Below are positions 20,815 through 33,559 of a DNA stretch of 64,000 nt, in pieces; the first letter of the stretch is position 1; the number at the start of each line of letters is the position of its first letter. The DNA comes from Basidiobolus meristosporus CBS 931.73 (Eukaryota > Basidiobolomycota > Basidiobolomycetes > Basidiobolales > Basidiobolaceae): the NCBI GenBank assembly GCA_002104905.1, contig MCFE01000315.1:33259-97258 (forward strand), given 5' to 3'. A program made the position numbers and the translations under genes. Below the pieces are notes generated by a model. The model did no database searches. It was not told the DNA's origin and saw nothing but the letters and a program-made list of their open reading frames with translations.

Positions 20815-21274
20815 AAGGTATCAGCATTATTACCTTCAGTGGGCACACTGACCACAGGGCCCTTTTTGATTGTAGCCCAGCTTGTAGCACTGGATGTCAA
20901 AGCAAACTGTTGTCCAACCATTCATCTGCTGCTGTCAACAGTGAGGTTTGGTTGAGAACCAAGCAAGTTTGATTTGTTTTTTGATAGCATATATATAGAA
21001 GTGAGTCAAACTACAGAGGAAATGTCATTACACATACATGTGTATGTGGTGCTACAACTTTATTTTTAATGCCCACCATGGTAGGCCACCATTGAAGCAT
21101 ACAAACATGTTGGTGCAATGTCTCAAATACAAGCTTGTCTTAAATTCACATAAGTATAAACAAAAAAGAATAGAACAGCATTAGATTGTTGAGTGTTAGA
21201 CTGTTTTTTGCCATGGACAAGCCTACTTTGGTTCAACACTATAAGAGAAGAGAAAAAAGACCATGTGGCTATCA
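20815..21274 (-). other. Inverted P first exon and promoter block
   Basis: Reverse complement of P1 about 4480-4905. It includes the first-exon block (near 20830-20960 on minus) and the palindromic ACACATACATGTGTATG near 21030. No complete gene. Confidence 0.6.
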
Positions 21275-21509
21275 GACTTGTAACATTGGGTGGTGCCTCA
21301 TTGGCCATGAGTGCCATATAGTGCCATAGTATGCCAGAGAGGCTAAATAAACTAATACTTGGCCTTACTGACACATTATGCCATTACTTTGCACTCATGG
21401 CTCAATGTAGCACTCCCACTTCTGCCATGATACCAGTGGTGGGATACGGTTACCTGTAATTTACTCAATCATATTTATGCTGCTCCGAACAGTTCTTTTC
21501 TTCCTCTAT

Positions 21510-22230
21510 TTACTCTTAATAAAGCTCAGGACATATTTCTCTCACTGCACATCTTCTTATATGAATATACCATGCATTAATAAATATCTTAAATGCTTCA
21601 TCTAATCAGCTGCTTTCTACTGATATGAATTTCTTCTGAATTTACCAGCCAATACACTGAATCTATTCAGATATCTAAATGTATGCACTACTCTCACTCA
21701 GAGATGATTCTATATCTCATTGTAGGGCTTTACTTCCTGCTAAGCACACCATTCCTTGGCTTCCTATGGACTCTACTACATCCTAATTTCTGATAATCCT
21801 CACCTGTATAAGCTAAATTTGCCATACATTTCTCCTTCTACAGAGTTCTGGATGATACCATATCCAGAGTGCTTTGTCATGCCTATTTCCAGTAAATGGC
21901 CCACTAAACCAGATGATGTTACCCTCAATATCTGACAGTGCTTGAAACTTAACACAGTGTGCCTTATACTTGCCAGAATTAAGTGCATCTGCTCTCTATG
22001 AGGTCTATTAATCCCACTACAAATGCATCCAAGATACTCCTAATGTGGAACCTGTTGTAGAGCACTATGGGTTATGGAAGTCTAATGGTGCATCTGAGCC
22101 TAATATTCCAAGCTTGCTCTAAGTCATTCATACCTCTTACAAGGTGGTTCTTCATTGCTGTCATCTGGGAATCAGAGTTTCTGGGACTTTAGTTGCCCCG
22201 TATGGTGGGATGCAACATTGTTGGGCAATT
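21510..22230 (-). pseudogene. Hc transposase remnant
   Basis: Aligns with the central and C-terminal part of the Ha transposase, with the FSGPFTGNRHDKALW-type box near 21890. The N-terminus is deleted near 22210 and many stops are present. Confidence 0.7.
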
Positions 22231-22534
22231 TGGTGCAATCAGATTAATTATTTGATTTTCCATGCATTGTGATGAACTTTCCATCATTGACATATATCCC
22301 ATCATTTTGTCACAAGAATCATGTCCAAACAATAACTTGGCTATTTTATTGATGATGCACTCACAAGTCTGTAATCAGATAACAAATCAGCAATTGTAGT
22401 GATCTGATCCATGTCAATGCAATCAAAGATGCATCATACATAACAAATGGAACATTTAGAAATTGCGCTAGCTTTCATATATTTCTCATATAAGATCAGG
22501 TTGATGACAATCTACTACTTGATAGGTATCCAAA

Positions 22535-23631
22535 TTCATCACTAAAGTCCCAAAACCAAGCCTCTGATCATCTTTAGTACAACCCAGACAAAATGCATCC
22601 CTCAGCCCACAAGCAAGGTCCATACTGTAAAAGCCAATGTTGGATTTGTTTAAGTTCTTGCCAAATAATTTTAGTGTGGCCCAAGTGTGTGTGATGAGCC
22701 TTAATACAGATATTTGAGTACTACTCACAATTCTGATAGAGCTGGATACCTCCAAGCATCAAAAGGTATGCAAGAACATGAGTAGTAGGCTGTGGCATGA
22801 GTTTCACATCAAGATGCCAGCAGATTTATGTAGGAAGCTATATAACAAGACAAGTATTGAAATCAACAATGAGCTTAGAGTATTATATTTTAGTAGTCCT
22901 AAGTGGCTTCCAGAGCTATGTACACAGGACTTGTCAATGCAACAGTTTCACTGTATCAGACAGAGGTTAAGTGAATACCTTGAGGAATCAGCTGGTGAGC
23001 TTCAAGAGGCAAAATACAGACTGCAAGCAACTGCATTAAGATCACACCAGCATGCATTGATGGTCACCTTACCATCCCCTGCAACACTGGTGTGCTGGTG
23101 TCTGTCAGTCCAATCTATGCAACACCCTTCATAAGAGTGCACTGTGTCAAGTCATTATGCATCCAATCAACACTCAAACTTCAGAGCAAAACTACTAGCA
23201 AATGACAAACTATACATTTGAACACAAGTACATAGGCATAGGCCAACTTGCATCTACACGCCACATCACATCAAACTTAGCTAAGGGCTATGCCAACACA
23301 TCAAGTTGTGCCTGCACCTTCCATTACACCTCACAATCAACAAGTTACCTCTAGTGAATTACCTGACAATGATCCACATGGAGTGCCTCCTTCACCAGGG
23401 CCTTTGGCAAGTAGAAGAACACATCTGCATATGGCACTTCAAGCTGGATCCAGTGTATTATCTGGAGCAAGCTCCAGCATTGCACTCATCAACTAGGAGG
23501 CAAAAAACTGACTACAAGCACACAAGTGGCCTAAATGGTAGTCAACAAGGAAGTAGTCCAGGTGTGCAAAGTAAATCACTCATAATGCTTCAGTAGTAAT
23601 CCCTGTGAGAAAAAAACCTAGGAGAAGATGA
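22535..23631 (+). pseudogene. Hc accessory gene remnant
   Basis: Collinear with Ha's accessory gene: LWHEFHIKMPADLCRKLYNK at about 22790-22850, a deletion after NELRV, the Ser/Pro-rich tail (SSTRRQKTDYKHTSG) and the basic C-terminus RKKPRRR ending at 23629-23631. Several frameshifts. The conserved C-terminus supports the gene model. Confidence 0.65.
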
Positions 23632-24403
23632 TTCAATTGCATTGAATTGCTATTATCTGTAATAATCCCAACAATAATTTTTTTTTGCAATCCTAATTGA
23701 GCCATTGCAAATGAGTGATCATCAAATTTTTTATACAAGTTATATCAAGGTTGTCTCACACTTGGGAGAGAACCCCTACAAATGAATACCTTGCATATAT
23801 ATACATCATCTGTAATACCAGTGCAGCTATTGGATCCATTTTGCACCTACTTGATCACTTGCATGCTAGCTATGACACCATGCCCAATCATTAGGATCAG
23901 GGATTTGTTTGCTAAATGGGCAAAATGGGATATTTGATGGCAAATCAGGTAGGTTGTTTAGTAGTCAATGGGCCAATTGGGCCTGCCAGCTTCAGGACAC
24001 TTTTGAACCAATTAACCACTAACAAACTATCCAACTGGAGGGATGGTAACCAAACTGGTAAGTATCAGTGTACTTTATAGTGCAATATGCATTTATTTCC
24101 ATTTACATTAATGAAACATATCCAAGTACCAGATTTTACCTACCATAATTGAGGTATCTGATTGCACATGTGATGCAAACATTATAAGTTGGCGCAATCA
24201 TCTGTGCCAATGTAATTGTGTCAGATTGTTTCATAGTGTGCAAGATTGTCCCACATGGTGCAAAAATATCCAAGAGCAATCCTGCCTACTGGTAGCTATA
24301 ATATTGTGCCTGATTGTTCTTTACAACCTGGGATTGTGCTGCATGCGCTGTTGTGGTTTAAAGGAACAAGTCTAGTAGTACAGTTGTATTTCTTCTACTA
24401 ACA

Positions 24404-25530
24404 TATTATATCAATAGTGAGGGCATTATTTCTCAAAGATGGGGAGACTTGCGGTAATGAAAAGTATTCCAATACTACAATATTTCACAACAATATTACA
24501 CTCATTTCTTTATTTTGCTTTTTGCTATTGTAACACACAAGTGAGAGATCAAAAATTTTCAACTTGAAGGACAAATGCTCCAGACCCTGACAAAAAATCC
24601 ACCAATGAATATTATGTCATGCAGAACACTCAGTAGCCAACGCATGTTTCAAATTAAAGCTCATTTGAAGCAGTACTCAGGGAGTTATGATCAAAAGAGT
24701 CCAATTATCACATTTACTAGGCTTTTATTGCTAGAATTACTATGGCTCTTTGATTGCATATAGTTTTTGAACCAGCCAATCAAGTAATGTGAACTATTGT
24801 ACAAGTGCTGCACCTATGTCCAATTGGCACCACCGCAAAATGTTAGCTTTGTATCAGGTGTATTGCTTGCACAATTGCCCAAAAACTTTGATCCTTCAGA
24901 ATTTTCATATATATGACTTCCCTGGCTGAAAATAAAAGAGAGCCTCTCTTTATAGAATCTCCATACTACAATCACAAGCTTAAAGGTTATAAGACTCCCC
25001 TGCATTACTTGCACTGCTGAGTATTTTGACTTTAATTGGTACTGCATCAGCAAAGAGGCTGCAAAGCTCACAAGAATCCAATCTAAGTTCTACAAAAAAA
25101 CTACCACTTTTCTGTTGGAAAATTTGCCACTGAGAAGCCCCTTTACTCTAAAGACACCCCTTTGGAGACCACTACAAGAAGCCCCTTTACTCTAAAAACA
25201 CCCCTTTAGGTTATAGGGGAGCTCAGAACTTCCATATTAGGAAATATTTTCTTAGATAGCAAAGTGACCATCAAACAAAAAGTGTTACTATACAAATAGA
25301 TAAGCCAATAGTCAACAGAAGGTCAGAACACTGCTGCAGAAGTGAGAATCACCACCTATAGTATATTTCAAGCCTAACAATGAGGACATTATTGTAGGTT
25401 ACAACTTCTATTGGTATATCAAACTCCCAATAAGATTTTTTGGTATTAGCATACTGGAAGTTGCTATATATTGTTGATTGGCATTTACATTATAGAACAA
25501 GCCCCACACTAATCATAATACAGCATAATA
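24404..25530 (+). repeat. Second Gypsy-X pol tail and LTR
   Basis: Begins with the last codons of pol and the purine tract (GATGGGGAGAC), then LTR sequence from about 24447 (TGCGGTAATGAAAAG). It matches 8740-9758 plus 13183-13408 with no H element inside. This is the empty site for Ha. Positions 24373-24403 are not assigned. Confidence 0.8.
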
Positions 25531-26270
25531 GAAGATAAAGAAGTTGTATTGAGTTGTTACAATCTCTCTAGACCCAAACCATGAATTTTTTTGCTATCCA
25601 AATGATGCAATTGCAAACCAGTGGTCACTGTACTTTTGATTTATGTAATACCAAGGTTGTCTCATATTTAAGACAGAGACCCTTTAATAAGCACCCTGAA
25701 TATGTATACACCATATGCAGCACCAGTGTAGCTAATTGATCTGATGCGCACCTACACACCTGGTACATGCTTGCTAGGGCATCTTGTCCAATCACTAAGA
25801 TCTGGGACTTACATGCTCAAAGGGCAAGATGGGATAATTTGTGGTAAATCAGGTAGCTGATATATTGGGCAATGAGCCAGCTGGGGGATAACAGCTTCAG
25901 GATACCTTTAAACTAATCAACATTTGACATACTGTTCATTTGGAATAATGGTGAATAAATGGTAAGCATCAGTGTAGTGTATAATGTGATATACATTTAT
26001 TTCCAATTGCATTAAGAAAACCTATCCAAATACCAGAATTTACCTATCACAATAGTGGTATCCAATTGTGCACATGATGCTAACATTACAAGTTGCTGCT
26101 ATCTTCTATGCCAACCTCATCATGTCATACTGTGCCATACTGTGCAAGATTGTCTCACACAAAAATGTGAAAGAACAATCCTGCCTACTGGTAACTACAA
26201 AATTGCACCAAATTGTTGTTTGCAATTGTGAATTGCATTGGCCACCCTGGCATAGTTTGGAAAACAAGTC
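25531..26270. mobile_element. He: H element end fragment
   Basis: Aligns with the left part of Ha (inverted), from just after the accessory stop to the terminus (GGAAAACAAGTC, 26259-26270). No gene. CpGs are largely lost. The inner end is cut at the LTR. Confidence 0.7.
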
Positions 26271-27311
26271 TAAGTATTTTGTCAGCTGATATTCCTAGTT
26301 TCCCAACATTGGCAACTCTTAATATCTCTGTTGCTAGATGATGGGTAGGCAAGTAAGCATAGTCACCACAAGGGGACTATGCTAGCTAGCTTCCAGACCA
26401 GGTTTGTTAGCTGCTCACTTTTTCCATCAAATATTGCATTTAAAATTTTGAATCAAAAACCAGCTGGAGGTCAGATGTACTTGAAGTGTGTGATTTTTCA
26501 TAGGGAATATGCACTTTGCCATGCAGCAATTTTCAAGTATCCCACTAGATAGCATGAAAAACTCATCAAGGCAAAGATACAGGTAGCTTTCCAGATACCA
26601 GTGAGAATACCATTAGATTTAGGCTCTGGTACTGCAATATAGCTAGCTGATTTAGATTCTTGATAGTCAGCAGCCAGCAGGACTTGCTGGCCAAGGATTT
26701 ACTCAGTAATAATTCATCAGGTGCCAAGGCAAAATCATGCTCATACATACCATTTACGTAGCCTGTGCTTTATAATTGTATGTGATATTTGCAATCAAAT
26801 TTGTTAAAAATGTGTGCACCTGATTGGTTGCAAGCTATGCAGCTGCTAACAGATTCTGGTATCAGAATGGACTCTGGGACTTACATTAACAGCTGCTTAA
26901 TTGCTTTCCATATATATTGAGTAGATGGCTAGTTGCATCTTGTAATTATTTTGGCAAAAGTAGGAGTGGGCTCTCAGAGCTCCCAATGCCAATATTGCTG
27001 GAAATACACCACTTCTCTAGCCACAAAACCATGTCATACACCAGCAAATGGACCACTGGGCTCACTTGACTTAGTATAATATCCTTGGCATCTCATTGGT
27101 TGGTGTTTTGTCATAGCATATGAGAATTTTGCCATGCCAGTGCAGAGTACAGTTGTTAGGGGAGAGAGGCTGACAATCCATCAGTAAGCCTTCTTTTTCA
27201 ATTCTATCACTCTGCAGGTCAAATTTAGAAGGCCTTAGAGAGCCAAAATGTGTAACAAACTCATATTGATTGGCTTGCACAGAATGACAACTAGAGCTGT
27301 GTGCTGTTACA
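26271..27311 (-). pseudogene. P3: transposase fragment of a P element
   Basis: Minus-strand reading aligns with P1 3300-4270: FALAPDELLLSKSLASKSCW (26740-26680), a VFSLVSG motif near 26600, and N-terminal blocks up to 27300. Short frames with stops. The right edge is the LTR of Gypsy-1. Confidence 0.55.
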
Positions 27312-27679
27312 GTATTATGATCTACCACTTGAATGTTTAAGTTAGATAAGTCTTTAATTAAATTAGTTAGATTTATGTTGAGCCCATCTGTATATCAGTG
27401 TTATCTATCAGATCAGTAAAATTAGTCAGCAGATGCATCAACAGATCCTTTTCATACAGAAAAAGATATATCAAGTGTAATCTAATAGGTGATAATGATG
27501 CAATCAAATGAGTCATTAGGCCCAACCTACATTAGGAAATATAATTAGTCCACAATTGATCTGGCAAAATATGTATATGGAGCTACTGGAACCACAATAA
27601 AGATCGGTTCAAGTTTAGTGAGTATAATGTAAGCAAAACTCCCTATTCCTCTACAACTCTTATATCAAAACTTGTAACA
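27312..27679 (+). repeat. Gypsy-1 5' LTR
   Basis: 368 bp, TATTATGATC...CTTGTAACA. It is followed at 27680 by TTGGTAGCAGC, a primer-binding-site-like sequence resembling the complement of an initiator-tRNA 3' end. Confidence 0.85.
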
Positions 27680-27751
27680 TTGGTAGCAGCAATAACCAGA
27701 AATCTCCCCCCTGAAGAAAGAAGAAGCCTCCCTACAAGATTTCAGATAATC

Positions 27752-28620
27752 AGAATGGAGGAATGCTATGCATCAAATCCTGGCCCTGCAGCAACAAGGA
27801 ATTACTACAATTGCCCAAAACCAGCAAAACCTTGCCAAGAGTAACTTTAGTGTTAATATCAACTGGAACCATGGTAGAGGCAATGAAAACCTGGGAACAT
27901 GGCTCTTCCAGATTGAAGAAGCTTTCAAGGCAAAGGGAATTGCTCCTGAAAGCAAGTTGCATTATGCAGCCTCTTACCTGGCAAATGCAGCTTTACAGTA
28001 GTACCACAACAAGATCAGGTCAGCCACCATGATGGGATGCTCTATAACATTGACCTAAGATGAGTTTGTGTGGAAAATTCAGGATGACTTTGGGCTCCCA
28101 CACAAGCAGACACTACTAGAAAGAAGGTTGAAGATACTCAGACAGAAAGGAATGGTTCAAGAGCACATCCATGAATACAGATGTCCGCCTGTACCAGCTG
28201 AAAGAATGGACCCCCTGGATCAAGTGGAACAACTTACTGACGGGTTGGAAGAAACAACTTGCAAGGAAGTGAATTATTGAAATCCTCAGACTATTGAAGA
28301 AGCCATCAAGATTGTCATTGACTATGACTCAGCTATGCTTGGAGTTGGGAGGCTCACAATGACTAATTGGAGAGGCCACATATCACTATGAATGAAGACA
28401 ATCAGAAGAAATGCTAATAAAAATTGATGCTATGCAGAAGAGTCCTATCTCAGAGGACTGTAAGAAGAAAGGACTTTGCTGTAGTTGCCACCAGCAGGGA
28501 CATATTGCAAAGTAATGCCCTCAGGGAAGATATGAACACCAGCCATCAAGAACCTTTAACCGTATTGAGGCCCCTGAGCATGGTAACATGGATGGTGAGG
28601 TTAAAGACAACTCAGAGTTC
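27752..28620 (+). pseudogene. Gypsy-1 gag
   Basis: Gag of the same family as Gypsy-A: LGTWLFQIEEAFKAKGIAPE at 27890, then TCKEVNY before a TGA at 28278-28280 also present in Gypsy-A and Gypsy-C. The zinc-knuckle region (near 28480) reads CCSCHQQGHIAK followed by a stop. Several other stops. Non-functional. Confidence 0.8.
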
Positions 28621-28902
28621 ACCGTCCATATGACCAAAGAGTACCTATGCCAAAAGACCTCAAACTCAGGAAAGCTATTTTACTTGAATGGAGTACTCAA
28701 CAGCGTACCTACAAAGATTATGGTTAACTCAGGATCATTGCAATAGCACATGTCAGAGCAATTTGCTTTGAAGGCTGGAGTCAACTTGGAACCTACCAAA
28801 TCAACTTCAGTCTCATCAGCTGATGGGAGTTCTCACATAATCAAACATATTACTCAGCCAGCAAGGACAAAGATTAATGTCTCTGAACAAGACCTATAGG
28901 CC

Positions 28903-29270
28903 TGTTATAATCTGCCACTTGAATATTTACGTTAGATCAGTTTTTGGTCAAATCAATTACTATATCTTTAGGTTATCAGTATATCAGTATTATCTATCAA
29001 ATCAGTAGCATTAGTCAGCAAATGAATCAACAGATCCCTATCAGACAGAAATAGATCTATTAAGTTGGGTCTTATTGGGTGATGATGATGCAATCAAATG
29101 TGTCATCAGTCACAACCTACATTAGGAAATACAATTAGTCAGCAATTGATCTTGAAAAATATATATAAGGAGCTGCTGGAACCTCAATAAAAATGAGTTC
29201 AAGTTTTAGTGAATACAATACTAGCTAAACTCCCTATTCCTCCACAACTCTAATACCAAGACTTGTAACA
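28903..29270 (+). repeat. Gypsy-C 5' LTR
   Basis: TGTTATAATC...CTTGTAACA, 368 bp. TATATAAGGAGC near 29161 is a likely TATA box. The downstream primer-site-like sequence TTAGTAGCAGC differs by one base from that of Gypsy-1. Confidence 0.9.
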
Positions 29271-29355
29271 TTAGTAGCAGCAATAACCAGAAATCTCCCT
29301 CCCGAAGAAAGAAGAAACCACCCTCAAGATGTTGGACAATCAAGAATAGAAGAAT

Positions 29356-30250
29356 GCTATGCATCAAATCCTGGCCCAACAGCAACAGGTACTCCAGATC
29401 CTCAGCCAACAGCAACAAGGAATAACCACCATGGCTCAGAACCAGCAAAGCCTGGTTAAAAGCAGCTTTAGTGTGAAGGTCAACCGGTACCGTGGCAGAG
29501 TCAATGAAAACCTGGGAACTTGGCTCTTCCAGATGGAAGAAGCTTTCAAGGATAAAGGAATTGCTCCAGAAAGCAAGTTGCATTATGCAGCCTCTTACCT
29601 GGCAGACACAGCTTTGCAGTGGTACCACAACAAGATCAGGTCAGCCACTATGATGGGATGATCTACAATCTCTACCTGGGATGAGTTTGTGTTGGAAATT
29701 CAGGATGCTTTTGAACCTCCACACCAGCAGACTTTACTAAGAAGGATGTTAAAGAGACTCAGGCAGAAAGGAATGGTTCAAGAATACATCTATGAGTACA
29801 GATGTCTACTTGGACAAATTGGAAGAATGGACCCCCTGGATCAAGTTCAATACTTTATTGATGGGTAGAAAGAAAGAACTTGTAAGGAAGTGAATTATTG
29901 AATACCTCAGACTATTGAAGAAGCCATCAAGATTGCCATTGACTAAGACTCAGCTATGTTTGGAGCTGGGAAGCCTACAGTGACTAATCAGAAAGGCTAC
30001 AATCATTATGAAAGAAGACAGTCAGAAGCAGTACCAATGGAAATAGACGCTATGCAGACAAATCCTACCTCAGAAGAATGTAGGAAGAAGGGACTTTGCT
30101 TCAATTGCCACCAGCAAGGACATATTGCAAAGTACTGACCTCAGAGAAGAAATGGACACCAGCCATCAAGAACCTTGAGCCGTATTGAGGCCACAGAGCA
30201 TAGTAACATGGAGGATGAACTTGAAGAAGACTCAGAACTCACCTTTGACA
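29356..30250 (+). pseudogene. Gypsy-C gag
   Basis: Gln-rich start, LGTWLFQMEEAFKDKGIAPE, YLADTALQWYHNKI, and zinc knuckle CFNCHQQGHIAKY whose last Cys codon is TGA (30136-30138). Further stops at 29659-29661, about 29866, 29899 and 29944 interrupt one otherwise continuous frame. The frame runs on into the protease, so gag and pol were one reading frame. Confidence 0.85.
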
Positions 30251-33183
30251 TGACAGAAGAATACCTACTCCAGATGACTTCAAACTCAGGAAAGCTATTG
30301 TACTTGAATGGAGTATTCAGTGGAGTACCTGTCAAGATTGTGATTGACTCAGGAGCATTGCCATAGCACATGTCAGAACAATTTGCTTTGAAGGCTGGAG
30401 TCAACTCAGAACCTACCAAATCAACTTCAGTCTCAACAGCTGATGGGAATTCTCACATAATCTACCGTATTACTCAGGCAGTAAGAATGAAGATCAATGA
30501 CTATGAAGAAGACCTACAGGCTTATATATTTGGGAACTGCAAGTTTGACCTTGTACTTGGAAAAACCTGGCTATTTTGTTGTAATCCATCAATCAACTGG
30601 AGAACCCATGCTACTCAGTTCCAAAAAGACAACAAGACCTATGAGCTATTACCTGCCAGGCTGGATTTCAACTTGGTCAATTCCTGTATGTGTGAGACTA
30701 GTGAACTTGGCAATACCCAGTTCTGTAGAGCACTTAGAAAAGGTACCCAGATGCTCCTCATGGCAGTATTACAGGAGGATTCTGCAACCCCAGCACCCTA
30801 ACAGGTCCAGACTCTCTTGAAGAAATATTTGGACATGTTTCCAGATGAGCTTGTAAGCTTAACACCAGTCAGAGATGTGGATCATGCCATTGACACAGAA
30901 GATAGCCCTCCAGTGAGCAAGACACCTTACAGAATGAGTCCATTGAAATTGGAGTAAATGAAGAGACAAATTGATCAGCTATTGGAGCATGGATACACCA
31001 GACCCAGCAAGTCATCTTGGGGAGCACCAGTGCTTTTATGAAAAAGAAGGATGGAACACTTAGGATGTGCATTGACTACAGAGCCCTGAACTCAGTTACC
31101 GTTAAGAATAAGTACCCCATACCTTGGATTGATGAGCTTTTGGACCAACTTAATGGAACCACTATTTTCAGCAAGATTGACCTCATGTCAGGATACAACC
31201 AAATTAGGGTGTAGCCAGAAGACATCCCTAAGACATCATTCAGGACCAGATATGGACATTACAAGTACTTAGTAATGAGTTTTGGCCTCACCAATGCCCC
31301 TGCAACTTTCATGACCCTGATGCAGACTGTCTTCCAGGAGTACTTAGACAAGTTTGCCATAATCTACCTAGATGATATACTGATATACAGCAAGACAGAA
31401 GAGGATCACTGGGTGTACATTGAAAAGGTCTTGAAGAAGCTAAGAGAGAACAAGCTTTATGGCAAGCTACCCAAGTGTGAAATCTTCAAGGAACACATTG
31501 AATATCTGGGACACATACTGACTAGCACAGGAGTAACCTTAGACCCCAAGAAGGTGGAAGTAATCAAGAATCTGAAGCAGCTCCATAGAATATCAGAGCT
31601 CAGATCATTCCTTGGAATGGTTTCCTAGTATTGGAGATTTGTCAAGTTGTTTGCAAGTATTACAGCCCTGTTGACTGATATCCTCAAGAAATATAATAGA
31701 CTTGTTCCATCATTCCAGCTGATCATAGTGCCCAATAGTGCCATAGCATGCCAGATGGTGCCTGATCATGCCACAGAGTGCCAAATGGTGCCATACAGTG
31801 CCAATTTGGGATCAAAATTGACGTGCATATGACCCTAAAATATCAAATTAATAATAAAATACACAGCACTCTCTGGCACTTTGATCAATGGCACAATGGA
31901 ACAAGTCTAATACCTACAAGTGGGACATAGCTTGTGAGACTGCCTTCCAGATGCTCAAGAATGAACTTGCTAAGCTGCCAAGCTTAAGAATACCATACTT
32001 CAGAAAAGAGTTCACTCTGTGCACAAATGCTTCAGATTATGCAATTGGTGGAGTGCTGAGCCAAGAGCCCAAGGGAAAGGACTACCCTGTTGCCTTTGAA
32101 TTCAAGAAACTGAACTCAGCAGAACAAAACTATCCAGTCCATGAGAAGGAGATGCTTGCTATAATACACTGTTTGAAGACATGGAGATGCTATATTGAAG
32201 GAGTCAAATGCACTGTGAAGACTGATCATGCCTTCCTCATGTATATATTTACTCAGAAGGTACTCTCTAGAAGTATGACAAGATGGAGTGAATACATTCA
32301 GCAATTTGACCTGGAGACTGTCTACTGCACTGGAAAAAACAATACAGTTGCTGATGCTTATCAAGAATAGATCAAGTTGCACAACTCAACTTGGTGCATG
32401 AATCAGATTGGCCTAGCCTATTACCAAAGTACTTGCAGGACCAAGCCATTCCTGATGAGGTGGATGAAGATATCAAGAAGATAATCTGTGATGAAGCCCG
32501 CAACTTTGTAGCACAGGATGAAACACTCTACAAAATAGTTGATGGAAGCCCTATTGCCTATCGCCCTTATGTTTCTTGCCTGGATATAATACATAAGCTA
32601 CACAATTGATATGGACATCTTGGAATGGAAGGAACCTATAGTCTTGTGAAAGCCAGAGCATGGTGGCCCAGAATGAAACAAGATATTGAGGAGCTAGTGA
32701 AAGCATGCCCAAATTGCCAAATCAACCAAGGCCAATCACAAAGAATTGCCAACCTGTTTCCCTTGAAGCCTGTAAGACCATTTGAACAATGAGGAATTGA
32801 CTTTATTTGAAGACTGCCAACTACCAGGAAATGCAACTGTTGGATCCTAGTAGCAATTATCCATGCCAATAAATGGCCAGTTGCTAAAGCTGTACCAATA
32901 GCCAGTGAACTAGACTAAAGCAACAGAAGCATTGACAGTTGCAAACTTTATATTGCTAAGAAACAACACTTGGAAGAAGTTTGGGCCACAATGGACAGGA
33001 CCATTCAAGAACATCAGAGAATGCCCATTTGCAACTTACCAACTGGTGGACAAACAAGGCAATATCCAGGAAGATTTAGTGCATAGGGACAGACTCAAGC
33101 TTGCAAGACTTGCTGATAATACTGAACCGTCAAGATATTGGTATCAAAAGAAAAGAGATTCAGGAGAACCCTCTCAACTTTAG
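30251..33183 (+). pseudogene. Gypsy-C pol: protease, RT, RNase H, integrase
   Basis: Protease VKIVIDSGALP near 30335, RT with [36 protein letters not shown] and YLDD (IIYLDDILIYSK near 31370), RNase H with TLCTNASDYAIGG (31990-32060; Asp to Asn at the first catalytic site), then integrase with HLGMEGTYSLVKARAWWPRM and CPNCQINQG (32620-32730). Part of the integrase core is deleted near 32910, followed by the C-terminal block NTWKKFGPQWTGPFKNI. Breaks include TAA at 30955-30957 (shared with Gypsy-A) and a one-base deletion near 31035. M5 interrupts the frame at 31699. Confidence 0.85.
31699..31907. mobile_element. Short foldback-family element M5 (209 bp)
   Basis: Begins GACTTGTTCC and ends GGAACAAGTC with a perfect 5-bp duplication TAATA (31694-31698 and 31908-31912). 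It contains many AGTGCCA-type heptamers near the left end, but only short terminal inverted repeats. The matching site in Gypsy-A (near 18275) is empty. It is a second, compact class of H-derived elements. Confidence 0.95.
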
Positions 33184-33193
33184 TAGAGCAGAA

Positions 33194-33559
33194 TGTTATG
33201 ATCTGCCACTTGAATGTTTAAGTTAGATCAGTTGTTAGTCAAATCAGTTAGTATATGTTTAGGTTATCAGTATATCGGTATTATCTATCAAATCAGTAGC
33301 ATTAGTCAGCAAACAAATTAGCAGATCCTTATCAGACAGAAATAGATATATTAAGTAGGATCTTATTGGGTGATGATGATGCAATCAAATGAGTCATCAG
33401 CCACAACCAACATTAGGAAATACAATTAGTTAGCAATTGATCTGGCAAAATGTATGTAAGGAGCTGCTGGAACCTCAATAAAATGAGTTCAAGCTTAGTG
33501 AATACAATACTAGCTAAACTCCCTATTACTTTACAACACTTATACTAAGACTTGTAACA
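33194..33559 (+). repeat. Gypsy-C 3' LTR
   Basis: TGTTATGATC...CTTGTAACA, 366 bp, preceded by a degraded purine tract (AGAGCAGAA) where Gypsy-A has GCAGGGGAGAA. Confidence 0.9.

Larger units (their letters stand above)
19197..21274. mobile_element. P2: rearranged P element fragments
   Basis: A second-gene fragment on plus (19201-19880), foldback M3, more of the same gene (20619-20814) and then an inverted piece (20815-21274) matching P1 4480-4905. The last piece is the first-exon block and divergent promoter in opposite orientation, so P2 is rearranged. Confidence 0.65.
21275..24372 (-). mobile_element. Hc: inverted H copy
   Basis: Starts GACTTGTAAC and ends AAGGAACAAGTC. The first 140 bases (21275-21414) look like a collapsed foldback arm. 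The transposase remnant (minus) and accessory remnant (plus) follow in opposite order to Ha. Flanks TATCA and TAGTA do not match, so one end may have changed. Confidence 0.75.
28903..33559 (+). mobile_element. Gypsy-C: full-length Ty3/gypsy element with two LTRs
   Basis: Inserted in Gypsy-1 with a 4-bp target duplication GGCC (28899-28902 and 33560-33563). LTRs at 28903-29270 and 33194-33559 are close copies. Gag, protease, RT, RNase H and integrase are in order, with several stops. Foldback M5 lies inside the RT/RNase H region. It is younger than Gypsy-1. Confidence 0.9.
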
